The translations under genes and the position numbers were made by a program. Shown one piece after another: positions 11,084-22,003 of a stretch of 64,000 nucleotides of DNA (the first letter of the stretch is position 1; each line of letters starts with the position of its first letter). The stretch lies in assembly GCA_037954325.1 (NCBI GenBank), contig JBBMNZ010000019.1, forward strand, positions 14,743,001 to 14,807,000, in the 5' to 3' direction. This stretch comes from Fistularia commersonii (lineage: Eukaryota; Chordata; Actinopteri; Syngnathiformes; Fistulariidae). Under the pieces are notes generated by a model. The model was not told the DNA's origin. It ran no database searches and worked only from the letters and a program-made list of their open reading frames with translations.

Positions 11084-11200
11084 GTTCGTGTGTCTCTATA
11101 TGTGTACTGTGACACTTTAGTGACTGGTCCATGGTAAACCTCTCGCCCAGTGACAGCTGGGATAAGCAAAATAGATCATGAACAAACAAAAGAATGAATT
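11084..11200 (+). mobile_element. SINE 3' half
   Basis: gtgtctctatatgtgtactg, gactggtccatggtaaacct and cccagtgacagctgggataa are the SINE 3' half; the head is absent. It runs directly into family A sequence through agatcatgaac...aacaaaag, exactly as at 21240-21285. Confidence 0.6.
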
Positions 11201-11204
11201 AATA

Positions 11205-11500
11205 CTCATGTTCCTGGAAAACCTTCCACATAGCAGGCAAGCAGAAGAGCTTGGGCCTCTTCCACGGTCCATTTCTGGCTTTTTCTCTCCTTTTTGTCAC
11301 AAGAAAAGAAGTTACCGGTGACCATAATAATTTTTAAAGCTACCGCGTCACAGTCCGCAAAAAGTATGTGGTAATGGCCGTGGCCTATGAACTCCACCAA
11401 TCACCAAGCGCCTATAAGTTATGGAACCGTTAAAAGATCTTTGGAGAAGGAGCTATGATGGTTCTAGGAACTGAAGATCCATGGCTTGTGGTTTCTACGC
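11205..11500. repeat. Family A repeat, right part, with minus-strand ORF
   Basis: Matches 16695-17000 and 21284-21565: catgttcctgga, gcagaagagcttgggcctc, ccacggtccatttctgg, cacaagaaaagaa, ccaccaatcaccaagcgcct, tggttctaggaactgaag. The minus strand is open for 64 codons (11206-11400) with VTGNFFSCDKKERKSQKWTV and EEAQALLLACY, nearly the same protein as in the 16.7-16.9 kb copy. The K-W-T-x-E-E-x-x-x-L-L arrangement resembles the first helix of Myb/SANT-like DNA-binding domains of transposons, but the piece is too short to be sure. Confidence 0.6.
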
Positions 11501-12499
11501 TCTCTTAATGCACCTGGAAACGTCCCTGTCCTCAAATGGTCCTCAGACCTGGAAGTTCTAATTTTGAGACGTGAGGGTTGGTTTCCCCATGATGCCGTCA
11601 ACGTGGATCTCCGCTTTGCCTTCTGAGAGCCCTCAAAACCGTCTAAAGCTAAGGCTAAGGAAAGACCCTGCGAGAGAGAAAGGACGATGAAGGAGGCCTG
11701 GAGCTGATATAACAGCACAAACATTTGGCGCGATTGATTTGACTGAGTAAACAGGCAACGCCGGGTTGACAGGAACGGCCCTGGGAGGCAGAAGATGTAG
11801 TGGAAGGTGCAGCGCCACTGCTTGCTATTCTAGATGTCATCTTTTCCAGTCGCTGCTGATTAGCGGCTGAACATATCTCCCGGGGAGAAAATTAAATATT
11901 GATCCATTTTTCTCTCTTCATTCTTACCCATCCTCTTTTTTTTTTTTTTTAACACCCTCTTCTTTTTATACAGAAAAAGTCTACCGCTAATGGAATTTCA
12001 AATGCGACTGGCGACAGGGACAGAGATGCAGGTAGCCCTAAGATATAACCAAAAAAAAAAAAAAAATTTATATATATAAAACTCCAAGCCCGTCGCCTTA
12101 AATTACTTCAACAGAGAGAGAGAGAGAAGTCTTGTGAAGCCAAACCCTTGTGGATAGAAAACAAGTCACCGAGCTTGCGGCATTGTGGGATGTACCACCA
12201 AGATAATTGCATTCCTGAACTGGATAATCAGGTATTTAGGAAACAAATTGGCTGATAGGGGATATATCATAAGGTACAAAGAATGTGATATAAGGGGGTA
12301 AGGGGGCTATAACACATAACAGGACTTACTGGAGTTTAATACACTTGGCTTATGTCCGCTGCTGTTAACACACATGTTAATTTAATCTCTTGTCAAATGC
12401 ACTGGGGGTTTCCTGGATATCCCAGGGACCCAGAGCCGCTAACGCCGTACTGTATGACATCAGAGATGGAAACACAGGACATGCAGTGATACATACAGA
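11501..12499. other. No gene recognised
   Basis: Holds a T-run near 11937-11951, an A-run at 12051-12066 running into tatatatata, and a short (GA)n at 12115-12127. Minus-strand frames at 11464-11840 overlap in two registers and show no domain. Confidence 0.45.
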
Positions 12500-12710
12500 T
12501 ACATGTGTTGTCATAACTTCTTAACATGAGGCCCAATTTTGACCCTTTCCATGTAGATCAGGTCTGGACCACTCTCTTTAATATGATCTACAGAAACCTG
12601 TGGTTCCCCCATGAGTGAGCACTTGGCGACAGCGGCGAGGAGGCAACCGTCTCTTACCGGCGCAGAAACCTGGGACAGATCCCCGGTCAATGTGGACATA
12701 TTCCGGTCTT
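12500..12710 (-). repeat. Family B repeat, copy 2 (split by a solo LTR)
   Basis: The minus strand matches 6492-6560 over ccggggatctgtcccagg, gcgccggtaagagacgg and cgccgctgtcgccaag. The minus-strand frame (LTGDLSQVSAP...CLLAAVAKCS) and the plus-strand frame of copy 1 (LSRDLSKVYAAGKRQCFFAA) are similar at protein level, which may be incidental. The solo LTR at 12716-13086 interrupts this neighbourhood. Confidence 0.5.
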
Positions 12711-12715
12711 GACTG

Positions 12716-13086
12716 TGTTACAGTTTCTGTAAGTGTAACCCCCTGTCCCCCAGGACCCCACAACAAGACAGAATGATTTCAAAACAACAAGTTTACCTGG
12801 ACCAATGAGCAGGTACTCACAGACCGGGTGGATGTAAAGCAGTCCAGGTAGGGATGCAGGGCAGGAGCAGGCTAGTCGACAAGCGCTAGCATACTCCGAT
12901 GAGAGAGAGAGGCCTGACAGGATGCATGGGTTTACACCGCTGAGTGGAAGGAGTGAATGGGCGAATGACCTGGCAGCAATTGAGGCTCAAAGCTTTGGCT
13001 TTTAAACCCTCACTGACACCAGGAACCAGGGCCAGCTGTGCGCTCCCAATCGCACAGAAATCCATGGTGCGAACCCAACCCTTACA
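12716..13086. mobile_element. Solo LTR, 371 bp, 5-bp TSD
   Basis: The segment starts TGTTACAG and ends CCTTACA, giving the TG...CA termini of an LTR. It is flanked on both sides by gactg (12711-12715 and 13087-13091). It contains ggcttttaaaccc (about 12998), which could serve as a TATA-like element. No gag, pol or second LTR is present, so it is the product of recombination between two LTRs of one insertion. A 5-bp TSD fits Gypsy/Metaviridae-type integrases, among others. Orientation is not established. Confidence 0.7.
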
Positions 13087-13091
13087 GACTG

Positions 13092-14430
13092 GATGGGATT
13101 AAAAAAAGAGTTTGATCGAGACAGAGGGATTATGAGAGTTTGGATTTCTCTACTAATACCAGTCGTGCTCTAAGCAATATGTTAATTGCTGAAATAATTG
13201 GACAGATCCCAGTGACGGCAGCCCCCTGCCTCAACCGGTTGGGTTAGCAAAGAGAAACAACTCTATGGCGGGTGCCTGGCAGTTGAGAGAGAAGAACAGA
13301 TAGATAGAAAGCAAGAGGATGACAGAGACAGGAGGGTAGCCCTGACTGTTAGATGCTAATAGCTGACAGTGAATAGCTAACATCTTAAATATTCATAAAG
13401 AAATAATGGTTGATGCCTGTGAGGCGCCGCAGTAGATGAAGCCACGTCCTATGGGAAGCAAGACAGAGCGCAAGGACTTGTATGTAAGCGGCATGCAAAA
13501 AGTGGTTTCTTGCTCTGAGTTGCAAGAAACAGGCAGCGCGTCTAATTAGGGTGGAAACTACGTCAATTCTGCACAGAGCACACACCGAGTACAGAAGTGA
13601 AACTGAATCCAGTTAATTTTCAAAAGACAACATTAGACACCTGCTTCGTTTGCTTCAGGTTGTTGTGATGACAGATGACGGCCAAATCAACACATAAATT
13701 TTAACTTGCATGCTAGTGTTGGTATCATTATCATTGCCATCCTATTATACTGAACTCATTTACTGTAGGTGTCGAGCTTCAATGGAACAATCAAAACTGT
13801 GCAGGCTAAAGTGAGTCTGCAGAAGTAATGCTTTTTATGTTAAAGGAAAATTACCCAGCCCACGTCACCATGAAACTGAGAGGGTGGTTGTTTTGCATGT
13901 CTTTCAGACAATAAATTAAGGTAATTAGTCAGCCATTACATCTTTTCACAACCAAGGCCAACACAAATCTCCAGAAGGTGGCTCACATGTTGCCAGAAGA
14001 CCAGTATGGTTGTAAAGAGGGTTGTAAAGAAGCAAAAATAAATAGAGACATTTCTGAAATTTAAAACTTTTCTATTTGTAAATTGCATTTTTAGAAATTC
14101 AGTGCTAAGTGGATAAAAAAAAGAATGTTTTTACGTTAATAGTCTCTTAATTTAGATCGAAATTGCTCTTAAATGCTTGAGCGGAGACGGTGAATCAACT
14201 TCAGGCTTACATGAAGTGAATCACTCATACAGCTGAAAATAATTAATTCCCATAAAGATTCTGGAGCTGCGTGAAGCACATGGTGGGTAGCCATAAATGT
14301 CCGAATGGCGTAAAATATATTTGAGGTACAAATATTATTTATTAAAGAATACATAATGCATTTGCATGATTACATTTAATTAAAATAACTACAATTAATT
14401 GTCATTATTATAATTTATTCATTCAATCAA
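13092..14430. other. No gene recognised
   Basis: Moderately AT-rich unique-looking DNA. Frames at 13385-13585 and 14169-14354 (minus) have no domain. No repeat family named. Confidence 0.45.
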
Positions 14431-14745
14431 TAATACATTCATTCTCTATATTGCTTACCCTGCCCTCAGATTATTATTATTGTTATTATTATTATAATCC
14501 ACCCATCCATCCATCCATCCATCCACCCTATCACTCATCTGTTCAGCCATCCATCCAAGTCTCTCTGCATCTGAATTTACTTTCTTATTCACATGTCATA
14601 TAGAAACATAAAACCATTCACTCCATAATCCACATGTCTGGAAAATGAAGGGTCCACATTGAACCTCCAGCAGGATTTTGGACTTTGTGAGGAGCCCGGA
14701 GTGAACATGGAGACATATTTGTCAGTTCTGAATATGAAGTAAACC
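14431..14745 (-). mobile_element. SINE, minus strand, with (CCAT)n
   Basis: From the 3' end: cattcattctctatattgct (tail), an inserted ATT-rich and (CCAT)n stretch at 14470-14527, then catatagaaacataaaacca and ccattcactccataatccac, ttttggactttgtgagga and gtgaacatggagac. All are the complement of the SINE body in the expected order. Confidence 0.65.
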
Positions 14746-14749
14746 TGTA

Positions 14750-16380
14750 GTACACCTTTACATCAAATCACAAAGGGCTTTTATTTTGAAGGACTTATTG
14801 TGTGACGAGGCTTTGCTGTCTGCCTCCATGTAAATCAGCACAGACCGCCAATACGGGGGAGGTTCGAGAGTGACAACATGAGTGACATTAAACGAGTCAG
14901 ACAGTGTGTCACAGAGAGGCGGTGTGCAGACTAAAGTAGTTCAACTCATCGTTTTTAGCAAGAAGACAGAGAGTCAGTCAGCTGATTGAAGTGAATCCGT
15001 GGAGGGAGGTGGCTGAGACGTCATCCGATGTAGCTGGTACGTGCGCTAAGCTAATGTCCTGTGCCCCCTCGGGTCCTTGTGTAAATAAGGAATGTAGATT
15101 AGGGCACGGTCGTGCGTGGAGTTGATATAATTCCTTCTACCGGCTCGTAGTGTACTGGGTAGCATGAAAAATGCTGCCACTCTACGAGCTCCGTTGCTCC
15201 TGCCCTCCTGTGGGTCCTGTTCTTTTTGGTGAGACGCTGGGTTTCGGTGTGACGGCCTCAACGGCGAAGGCCCAGAGTGGTTGTGACAAGCCGGGATAGC
15301 AGCCGTTCCCTGCTGTCCGGGAGAATTACTGGACTCCTTCTGGATGACTGAGGATGCCTCCTGACCTCTATAGAGCCTCAAGAAAGCCGGGCCAACTGGG
15401 CCACTATGTTCTCATTATAGGTGGTGTTAGGAGGGTTGCTGGGTGGCCAGGGGTCTTACAGGAACTCTGGATTGTCTCTCCAGATAGTGGTTAAATGTTT
15501 GAAAAGCTGGACTCCATGTAATACAGAGGTATATGAGCAAGAAGTAACCCTGCCTTGCCTTGGAGAGCATTTGGGGCTCACTAGATAGAGCGGGCATCCC
15601 TTGAAACTCCTAGTGGCTCCAGATTGTCTGGTTAGCGCCTTGCTAGCCTTGGAGAAAGAAGTGTAAAGCGCTTTACCACTCTGTGACCACTGAGTCTCGA
15701 TGCAGGAACGCAATCTCTCGGCTATCGTCAATGATTTTCAGTAGGAGACCTGGTTATCATCCTTAAAATCACAACGGATTGTTAAAATGGTCAGCGTTTT
15801 GTTGTTGTGAGACCATTGAAATTGAAATACGTTGAAGCAGATGCTTCCACTGAGCTTGAACTGATCGAAAGAAGTCACTTGTGCAGTATGCTTAAAGGAA
15901 TTTGCTCAGTGATGAGTAGACAAGCAGTTTCGGGCATCATCAGACCCAGTGTGTGACTTGGAAAAAGACTGGTGGCTCGATCTTTACACTTTTATGGAGA
16001 GAAGACAAGTTGGAGGGCAAAAAGGAGACCACTTTTAGGAGCTGCGTGAACGCAAACAGATACAGGGGTGGCCAAAGGAACTGGATCAACCTCATGCAGT
16101 CTGACTAAGTCACTGCTGACTTGTGTTTGATCTTGTAAAACGCTATTTGGCTCCCCAATATGCTGGCCATAAGGAAGAAAAGTGGACTTTCTGCGATATA
16201 TAGCAATAGGAATTGATATGATTCAGATTCTGCCATATTAAGTCATCAATACAAATTTTCATTTACAGAAGACTAGCACTCTATGAATGGCTTCACAAAC
16301 TTCAACTTCCCAGCTGAAATATCAGCGAACCGAACCCTGGCGCCGCCGAGTAACGGGGTAAATAGTAGCTTTTGGATAGA
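14750..16380. other. No gene identified; unassigned protein-like frames
   Basis: Two minus-strand frames of 91 and 111 codons (15456-15731 and 15046-15381) follow one another and have a varied, non-repetitive composition, so this could be the remains of a mobile-element gene. I recognise no catalytic motif in either. Nothing else is identified. Confidence 0.35.
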
Positions 16381-17070
16381 AAATTTGAAGAAATGTCCAG
16401 CTCACATTTGTTTTTAGAAACCACCAGGGGGGTATCTTTTAGTTCTGCTTTCCTACTGGCATTAAGGGATCACAGCAGGGACCAGTGTGACGCAAGTGTC
16501 TGCAACGTTCACCTTAAGCTTCAGACTCCAAAACAAACCACTGAAGAAGAAGAGGAAGCTGGAGAATGAAGCGTTTATATTTTGCATGGCGAAATAAGAG
16601 CCATGGACTATCAGATGGGTTGGAGTGTTTGTATCTTCTCCCTGCACTGCCTTGCCGTGTGAAGTTGTTAGCTAACTACAGACCTATTTGGCAAAAACAT
16701 TGATGTTCCTATGCAAGCCCTGGAAACCCCAGTAAGGTGTAGCAGGCCAGAAGAGCTTGGACCTCTTCCTCGTTCCATTTCTTGCTGCCTCTGTTCATTT
16801 TGTCGCAAGAAAACAGCTGACCAGTGACCACCACATTTTTTTTTAAATTGTTCTCTGTGGTCTGGAAAAGTATCAGGTAATAGCCGTGGCTTATGAGTTC
16901 CACCAATCAGCAAGTGCCTACTAGTTCATACAGAAAGACCTTGCCAGGGTGTAGGAGCTAAGAAGGAACTGAAGGTTAATGGTTCCTGTTTCCTATGCTG
17001 TACAAATGCATGAAGGAATGACCTTGTTCATGAAAAGGTTCCAGGAACTGCAAGATGTTCCTACAGTGTT
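16380..17070. repeat. Family A repeat, longest copy
   Basis: This copy has both halves: the left block at 16394-16550 (also at 8985-9148) and the right block at 16690-17000 (also at 11205-11500 and 21284-21565). The minus-strand frame 16709-16906 encodes VELISHGYYLILFQ, VVVTGQLFSCDKMNRGSKKW and EEEVQALLACY, close to the 11.2-11.4 kb copy. The non-coding flanks carry ccaggaactg and aactgaaggttaatggttcc, words that recur in inverted form. It is best read as a decayed DNA transposon with part of a DNA-binding domain; the superfamily is uncertain. Confidence 0.55.
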
Positions 17071-17605
17071 AAAGCAGCTAATGATGCCCCTGTAATGATA
17101 TGGATTTTCCAATAGACTCTGTATTGAAATTAACATTTTACAACCCGCTTCCTCGGTTCTTTTGGTCACTCCTTTGAGAATACATGGAGTCATGCGCCGC
17201 AATTTGCCCAGAGGTTATGTTAGTTTTTAAGAAAGGAAACCATGCCACATTTAGGTGAGACATCAGTGTAATTGTCAGGCTTGAAAGATAATTGCAAGGA
17301 AGGACTTGAAACCCCCGCCACCTACATTGCTTGATACTATATAGTGCAATGTGGTTGTTCACTTAGAATAACAAATAGAGCAGGAACACACGCACACACG
17401 CATGCACAGAGCTCATTTAGGCCCGTCTTGAATGGAAAATAAATCCTATTTTTCTGTAAATGGAACATTATCGGTCAAAATGTATGCACGTTGGCTTGAG
17501 CGTAGCTTATTTTCAGATCCCAATTTAGACACAGTACTGTAGTCTGGAATCATTCATTCATTTGACAAAACCTTTTAGCGATAAGTAGGGCTAAATAGGG
17601 AAGCC
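17071..17605. other. No gene recognised
   Basis: Contains a short alternating run near 17386-17406 (acacacgcacacacgcatgc). Minus-strand frames at 16993-17362 have no recognisable domain. Confidence 0.4.
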
Positions 17606-17850
17606 AGTTCATTCATTCATTCATTCATTATCTATAGTGCTTATCCTGCACAAAGGGGCCGCAGTGGTGCTGCTGGAACCCATCCCAGCTGGGAGGCTCA
17701 CCATGGACCGCACCATTGCAGGGCCATGCATAGGAACATACAACCATTCACTCTCTCGAAAACACAAGGAGGACGTGGAGACCTTCTTGCTGTGGAGCAG
17801 AGACACTAACCACTACACTGCTACGGCACCCGAGGAAGCTATTTATTATG
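17606..17850 (-). mobile_element. SINE, minus strand, near full length
   Basis: From the 3' end: (attc)n tail, tatctatagtgcttatcctg, cccatcccagctgggaggct, accatggaccgcaccat, aacatacaaccattcactct, then on the 5' side ggagac and cactaaccactacactgct, which is the complement of the tRNA-like A-box area (agcagtgtagtggttagtg). Confidence 0.7.
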
Positions 17851-17984
17851 CTTACAATTTTTTTTTTATTCCCATTATCTCATTGAATTATTGGACTTTT
17901 GATGTATTGCAAACAAATGCAACAAATCTGCATCTGTAGTACTTTTCTAGGCATGAAACCATACTGTTGCTCACAAATGCTGAC

Positions 17985-18255
17985 CTCTGCCCTCATTCTA
18001 GTTTTCACTATTTCCTAACTTCATTGTATAGCTCATCAACTTTATATCTCTCCAGCTACCGTAATTCTGCGCATTCCCCTTATTCTTAAAAAAATGACTC
18101 CATCACATTTCTTCTCCATTCCTCAGGTATCTCCTTCTCCAAGGTCATGTTGAATAATCTAACCGGCAACTCTTATGCTGCCTTTCCTAGATAGGTCCAT
18201 ACCTCCACAGGTATACCACCAGGACCAACTACTAACTTCCCATCTCAGTGTGGCT
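17985..18255 (-). mobile_element. RTE LINE fragment (RT N-terminal part), minus strand
   Basis: Read on the minus strand it encodes VLVGPGGIPVEVW, then EKEIPEEWR and FFKNKG, corresponding to GPDDIPVEVW ... EEWRRS ... FKNKGD in the better copy at 40480-40630. These are the motif 0-2 region of the RTE reverse transcriptase. Stops are frequent. Confidence 0.65.
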
Positions 18256-19070
18256 TCCTCAGTATGATTAAACAACAATATTGCAGAGATCATAAATATC
18301 ACATCCATTAGCATAATATTTGAGATGCGGCATCTCAATAAGACAGAGTGGACCGTATAATAGACTTCAGATTAGACAAACATACTTAGCAAGGCTATTA
18401 ATTTTAGCAAGTGTGTAAAGTGTCTGGATGTTCAAACAGTGCAAGGATAATTTTAAGGTACTGTCCGGGCTAGCGTTCTTACAGTGAGCCTCTTCTCTGC
18501 AGCAGTTTGACACTGATGAAATAATAATGGTGTTCCCACCTGCGGGATGTAATATTAGCAGAGTGATTGATCAAATGATTGAGCGCGGACAGCAGTGATG
18601 GAGGAGGCTAATGAATTCCTGACTGTCGAGGGTTGCAATTAGTCTACCGTTGCTGTTTATTAATGGATGCCGTTTGAGTAACTTACAAAAAAATAGATTG
18701 GAAATCATTTGCATGGATTGAGTTCAGCTGAAATGTATGTCTACATCTACTTATTCATCTAATATTATCATTTCAGTGTTTTTCATTTGTATCTAGTTAA
18801 TCGAGAGCAGCAGATTTATCTGTCAGATGGTAAAGTTGAATTTGTTGTTCTCCACCATAATGCAGTTTTGTTATCGTAATAATTATAAAACAACATTGAT
18901 AATGATGATGATAACCACAACAATAATATGCAATAATAATGGCAATAATAAATAACAACAAAAATACATATCTATATGTAAATATGTATTATTTCCAGTG
19001 AGAAAGAATAAGAGCGCAACACAAATGAATAAATACGCATGTTCAATTCCATCTGTTTTGTGCTGAGAGA
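18256..19070. other. No gene recognised
   Basis: The 18450-18730 part is non-repetitive and has the mixed AT/GC texture often seen in conserved non-coding DNA, but conservation cannot be judged here. 18880-18970 is an (aataat)-rich stretch. Confidence 0.4.
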
Positions 19071-19074
19071 TGCA

Positions 19075-19170
19075 ATGGGGTGAGAAACATAGCGTGAACC
19101 TACTGGATGTTTTGGACTGCTGGAGGAAACCAGAGAAACCAGGGGAAACCTGCTCAGGACTCGTATGCAG
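19075..19170 (-). mobile_element. SINE fragment, minus strand
   Basis: ggatgttttggactgctgga, ggaaaccagagaaaccagg: complement of the SINE body segment. Both ends are lost. Confidence 0.5.
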
Positions 19171-19299
19171 CAGCAAACAAAGATAACCAGATCAGGCCTG
19201 GCTGATGTTCAACAGACAAGATGCTCCTTCAAGTCTAGTGCTGCCCAACCTGAAAGCTGGGGGAGAAGTATGCAGATCATTACGCTTATGCGTGGATTA

Positions 19300-19865
19300 G
19301 GACCTCTTTACTGATCAAGAGAGGTAAAAAGCATACAACAAGAGACGACCATGGTACCTTATAAGGTAATTTGGAGAGGCAGAGAAGTATGTTAGACATG
19401 TGTGCTGGCTGTGAGACAGGGCTGCTGTAGGTGTGATGGAGAAGTTCAAGGTGGAGGTGGGATGACATCGGGGGTCAGCTCTGAGCCCCTTCTTGTTTGC
19501 AGTGTTGATGGACAGGCTAACAGATGAGGTTAGACAGGAATCTCCATGGACCATGATGTTTGCAGATAACATTGTGATCTGTAGTGAGAGCAGGAAGCAA
19601 GTAGAAGAGGATCCGGAGAGGTGGAGATAAACTCTGGAGAGGAGGGCAATGAAGGTGAGACTACATGTGTGTAAATAAGAGGAACCCAAGTGGAATAGTG
19701 AGGCTACAGGGAGTGGAGATGAAGAAGGTGGCGGACTTTATTTCCTAGTAGTAAGTAGGTCTGATTTAAGCAATGTGTCTGAGATGTAAGAGAGAGACTC
19801 TGGTGAGCTTTTTATGAAGGTCAAAAGAGAGTTCTGTCTTCAAACACTAAAATGCCTTACTCTGT
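19300..19865 (+). mobile_element. RTE LINE RT fragment
   Basis: Encodes KAYNK (remnant of motif A region), GSALSPFLFAVLMDRLTDE (motif B), QESPWTMMFADNIVICSES (motif C, with FADD changed to FADN) and QVEEDPERWR. The order agrees with other RTE copies in the window. Several stops and frameshifts are present. Loss of the second catalytic Asp shows it is inactive. Confidence 0.8.
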
Positions 19866-19870
19866 CACTG

Positions 19871-20965
19871 CTGATTAACACCATCGTCCAACAACAGCAA
19901 AATTATCGTGAGGATGGCACATTGTTTGTTGTGATCATTGGTCTAGGTGACCTGTGTAACATCTTTGCATAACTCCAACGCCCCGATCGACTCGTGGTTT
20001 GGCTGATTAGAGAGCACCTGCTGGACGTACACTTTGATTTCCAGATCCGGGCTGTCTCACTGACGGCCTCAAAAATCCTCTCAATAATTCCGTCGTTGAT
20101 GCCATTACAGCCCGAGTACTATTTTTAAACCTGTCTGAGGTGCAGGACTAATGAAAAGAAGAACAGCAGACTTTATATTATTGATGAGTCCTTTGAAGCA
20201 CAAAACCCCGAATATCTTGCTTGGTTTCGTCACAATAAACCTCCCAACTAATGGCGTTGCCACTTTCACAGAATCGCATTCGAGAAAAGCAGCGTGACTC
20301 CTACATTCCCTTCAGTCACCTTTAATATCTGTCGGAAGCAGCGCGGCCCCCGATCTGCGCCTTTGTTTTCGGTCTTACGAACTGTATTTTCCATATTAAG
20401 GTGCTACGTAGACTGGCACTGCAGCCTGTTTCGATCTGTTTGTATTATGTGAGATTTGCACGTCTGCTCAAAAGAACGCGGGATGTCATCGCGCCGTAAA
20501 CAATGCAAATCTAATTATACAGGGAGAACAGCGAGAGCATGCCTCCTGCTCTTTGGTGTTTATTTGTTATTGTCTGAGGAAGTCGTGTGAAAAGGCAAAG
20601 CCTATTCCTGCATTTTTTCTACACGGAATTGGGTTTTCTTTCTTTGTAGTTATTGAAGGATAAACAATTATATGTTTCATGCCGGCGCAATTAAATCCAT
20701 GACTTTTTTGCATATTCGGGTCTTGACGTTATTATATCCCATAATGACATCCTTTCTTGTAAACGGGTGGGCTGTCACGCTCAGAAAAAAAAAAAAAAAA
20801 CAGTCAAAATTAGAAGACATCGGCGGTTGTTATTACTGCCAATATAAGCAGTCACCTAGGTGCATGAGTTCATCAAGAACTTGACTGCAACATGATAAAA
20901 AAAATGCTGATTTTGTTGACTCACACTGTTTTCATATCAAATGCCAACTTGAGGAAACACATGGT
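19871..20965. other. No gene recognised; unique sequence
   Basis: 19900-20640 is free of any repeat I can recognise and is comparatively GC-balanced, so it may hold unique or conserved non-coding DNA. An A-run lies at 20786-20801. No exon with plausible splice flanks is seen. Confidence 0.4.
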
Positions 20966-21003
20966 GTGCGTATATGTGTGTTTGTGTGTGTGTTTGTGTG
21001 TGT
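20966..21003 (+). repeat. (TG)n microsatellite, imperfect
   Basis: gtgcgtatatgtgtgtttgt followed by gtgtgtgtttgtgtgtgtg. Interrupted TG dinucleotide run. Confidence 0.8.
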
Positions 21004-21019
21004 GAATGCTAATGTCAGG

Positions 21020-21282
21020 TGTGAACTGGACCCAGGACTCTATCACTGTGGTGCAGGGGTCCCCGAGGCCTTCCTGTGTGGAGTCTCCATGTTCTCCCTG
21101 TGTCTGCGTGGGGTTCCTCCAGGTTGTCTGTGTCCAAAAACACAGTCGGTTGCAGAGTAATAAAGTATTTCTGCTTCGGAGTCTCTATAAGTGGTCCAGT
21201 GAGTGACTGGTAACCGGTCCATGGTGAACCTCTCGCCAAGAGTCAGAGGCAGATTAGATCATGAATCTACAAAAGACTGCAT
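21020..21282 (+). mobile_element. SINE, near full length
   Basis: Contains ctgtggtgcaggggtccccg, gtgtggagtctccatgttct, ccctgtgtctgcgtggggtt, ctctataagtggtccagtga and ggtccatggtgaacctctcg. Its 3' end passes without a tail into family A DNA. Confidence 0.7.
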
Positions 21283-21283
21283 G

Positions 21284-21565
21284 AGCGCACATGTTCCTAG
21301 AATCCTTTCTGTGGCTTAGAAGGCTAGCAGAAGAGCTTGGGCCTCGTCCACGGTCCATTTCTGGCCATTTTGTCGCAAGAAAACATCTGACTGTTCTCCA
21401 TAATAGTTTGTACAGCTACCGCGCTGCAGTATGGAAAAAGTATCTTATAATGGAGTGGCCAATCAACAAGCATCTATGAGGTCCTGTGGAAACATTACAA
21501 GATGTTGTTTCAGAGTAGGGTCTAAGATGGTTCTAGGAGCTGAAGGTCCATGGTCCGTGGCAGCA
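21284..21565. repeat. Family A repeat, right part
   Basis: Matches 11205-11500 and 16690-17000: gcagaagagcttgggcctcg, tccacggtccatttctggcc, ttttgtcgcaagaaaaca, gtggccaatcaacaagc, gatggttctaggagctgaag. The minus-strand frame is broken here, unlike the other two copies. Confidence 0.6.
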
Positions 21566-21569
21566 CATG

Positions 21570-22003
21570 CAGGATGTTCACTGGAGATCCTAAATTGCAC
21601 AGATATGTGGATGAGAGAGTGAACGGTTGTTTGTCTCCATGCCTTGTGAATGAAAGAGTGGATGGTTTGATGTATCTATGATGTTTGAATGGAAGAGTGA
21701 TGGTCTCTGTATGACATATGAATAAGTAGGTGAAGATCTGACTTTATGTTGTGTGAATGAAGGATTGAAGGAGTGAATCATTTGTCTCTAGATATGTGAA
21801 CGAGTGAGTGAGTTTGTGTTAAATGAGTTCGACACATTCAACACGTTGTCAAATGAGCTCAATCAGTTTGTGTCAAAATTAGTGAATGACAGAGTGAATG
21901 CTTGTTTGTCTCTTGAGCATGTGTGAATGAGAGAGTGAATGGTTGTATTTCTGTCCAGTGTTTGCGTGAGGTCATGGTTGTGTGTCTCCACGTGTGAATG
22001 AAT
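21570..22003 (+). repeat. SINE-derived degenerate minisatellite
   Basis: Starts ctggagatcctaaattgcac (SINE body), then many variants of a unit of roughly 35-45 bases with the core gtgtgaatgagagagtgaatggttg. The same core occurs once or twice in ordinary SINE copies, so it has been amplified here. The fold-back element at 22004 ends the array. Confidence 0.6.

Noticed and set aside
15046..15731. Two successive minus-strand frames as a retroelement polyprotein
   Set aside because: No catalytic or structural motif could be recognised and no flanking repeat was found; left as unassigned.
18450..18730. Conserved non-coding enhancer candidate
   Set aside because: The texture is suggestive, but conservation cannot be judged from one sequence.
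21570..22003. CRISPR-like array of evenly spaced repeats
   Set aside because: The units are degenerate, contiguous and derived from a SINE core, with no unique spacers; the genome is eukaryotic.
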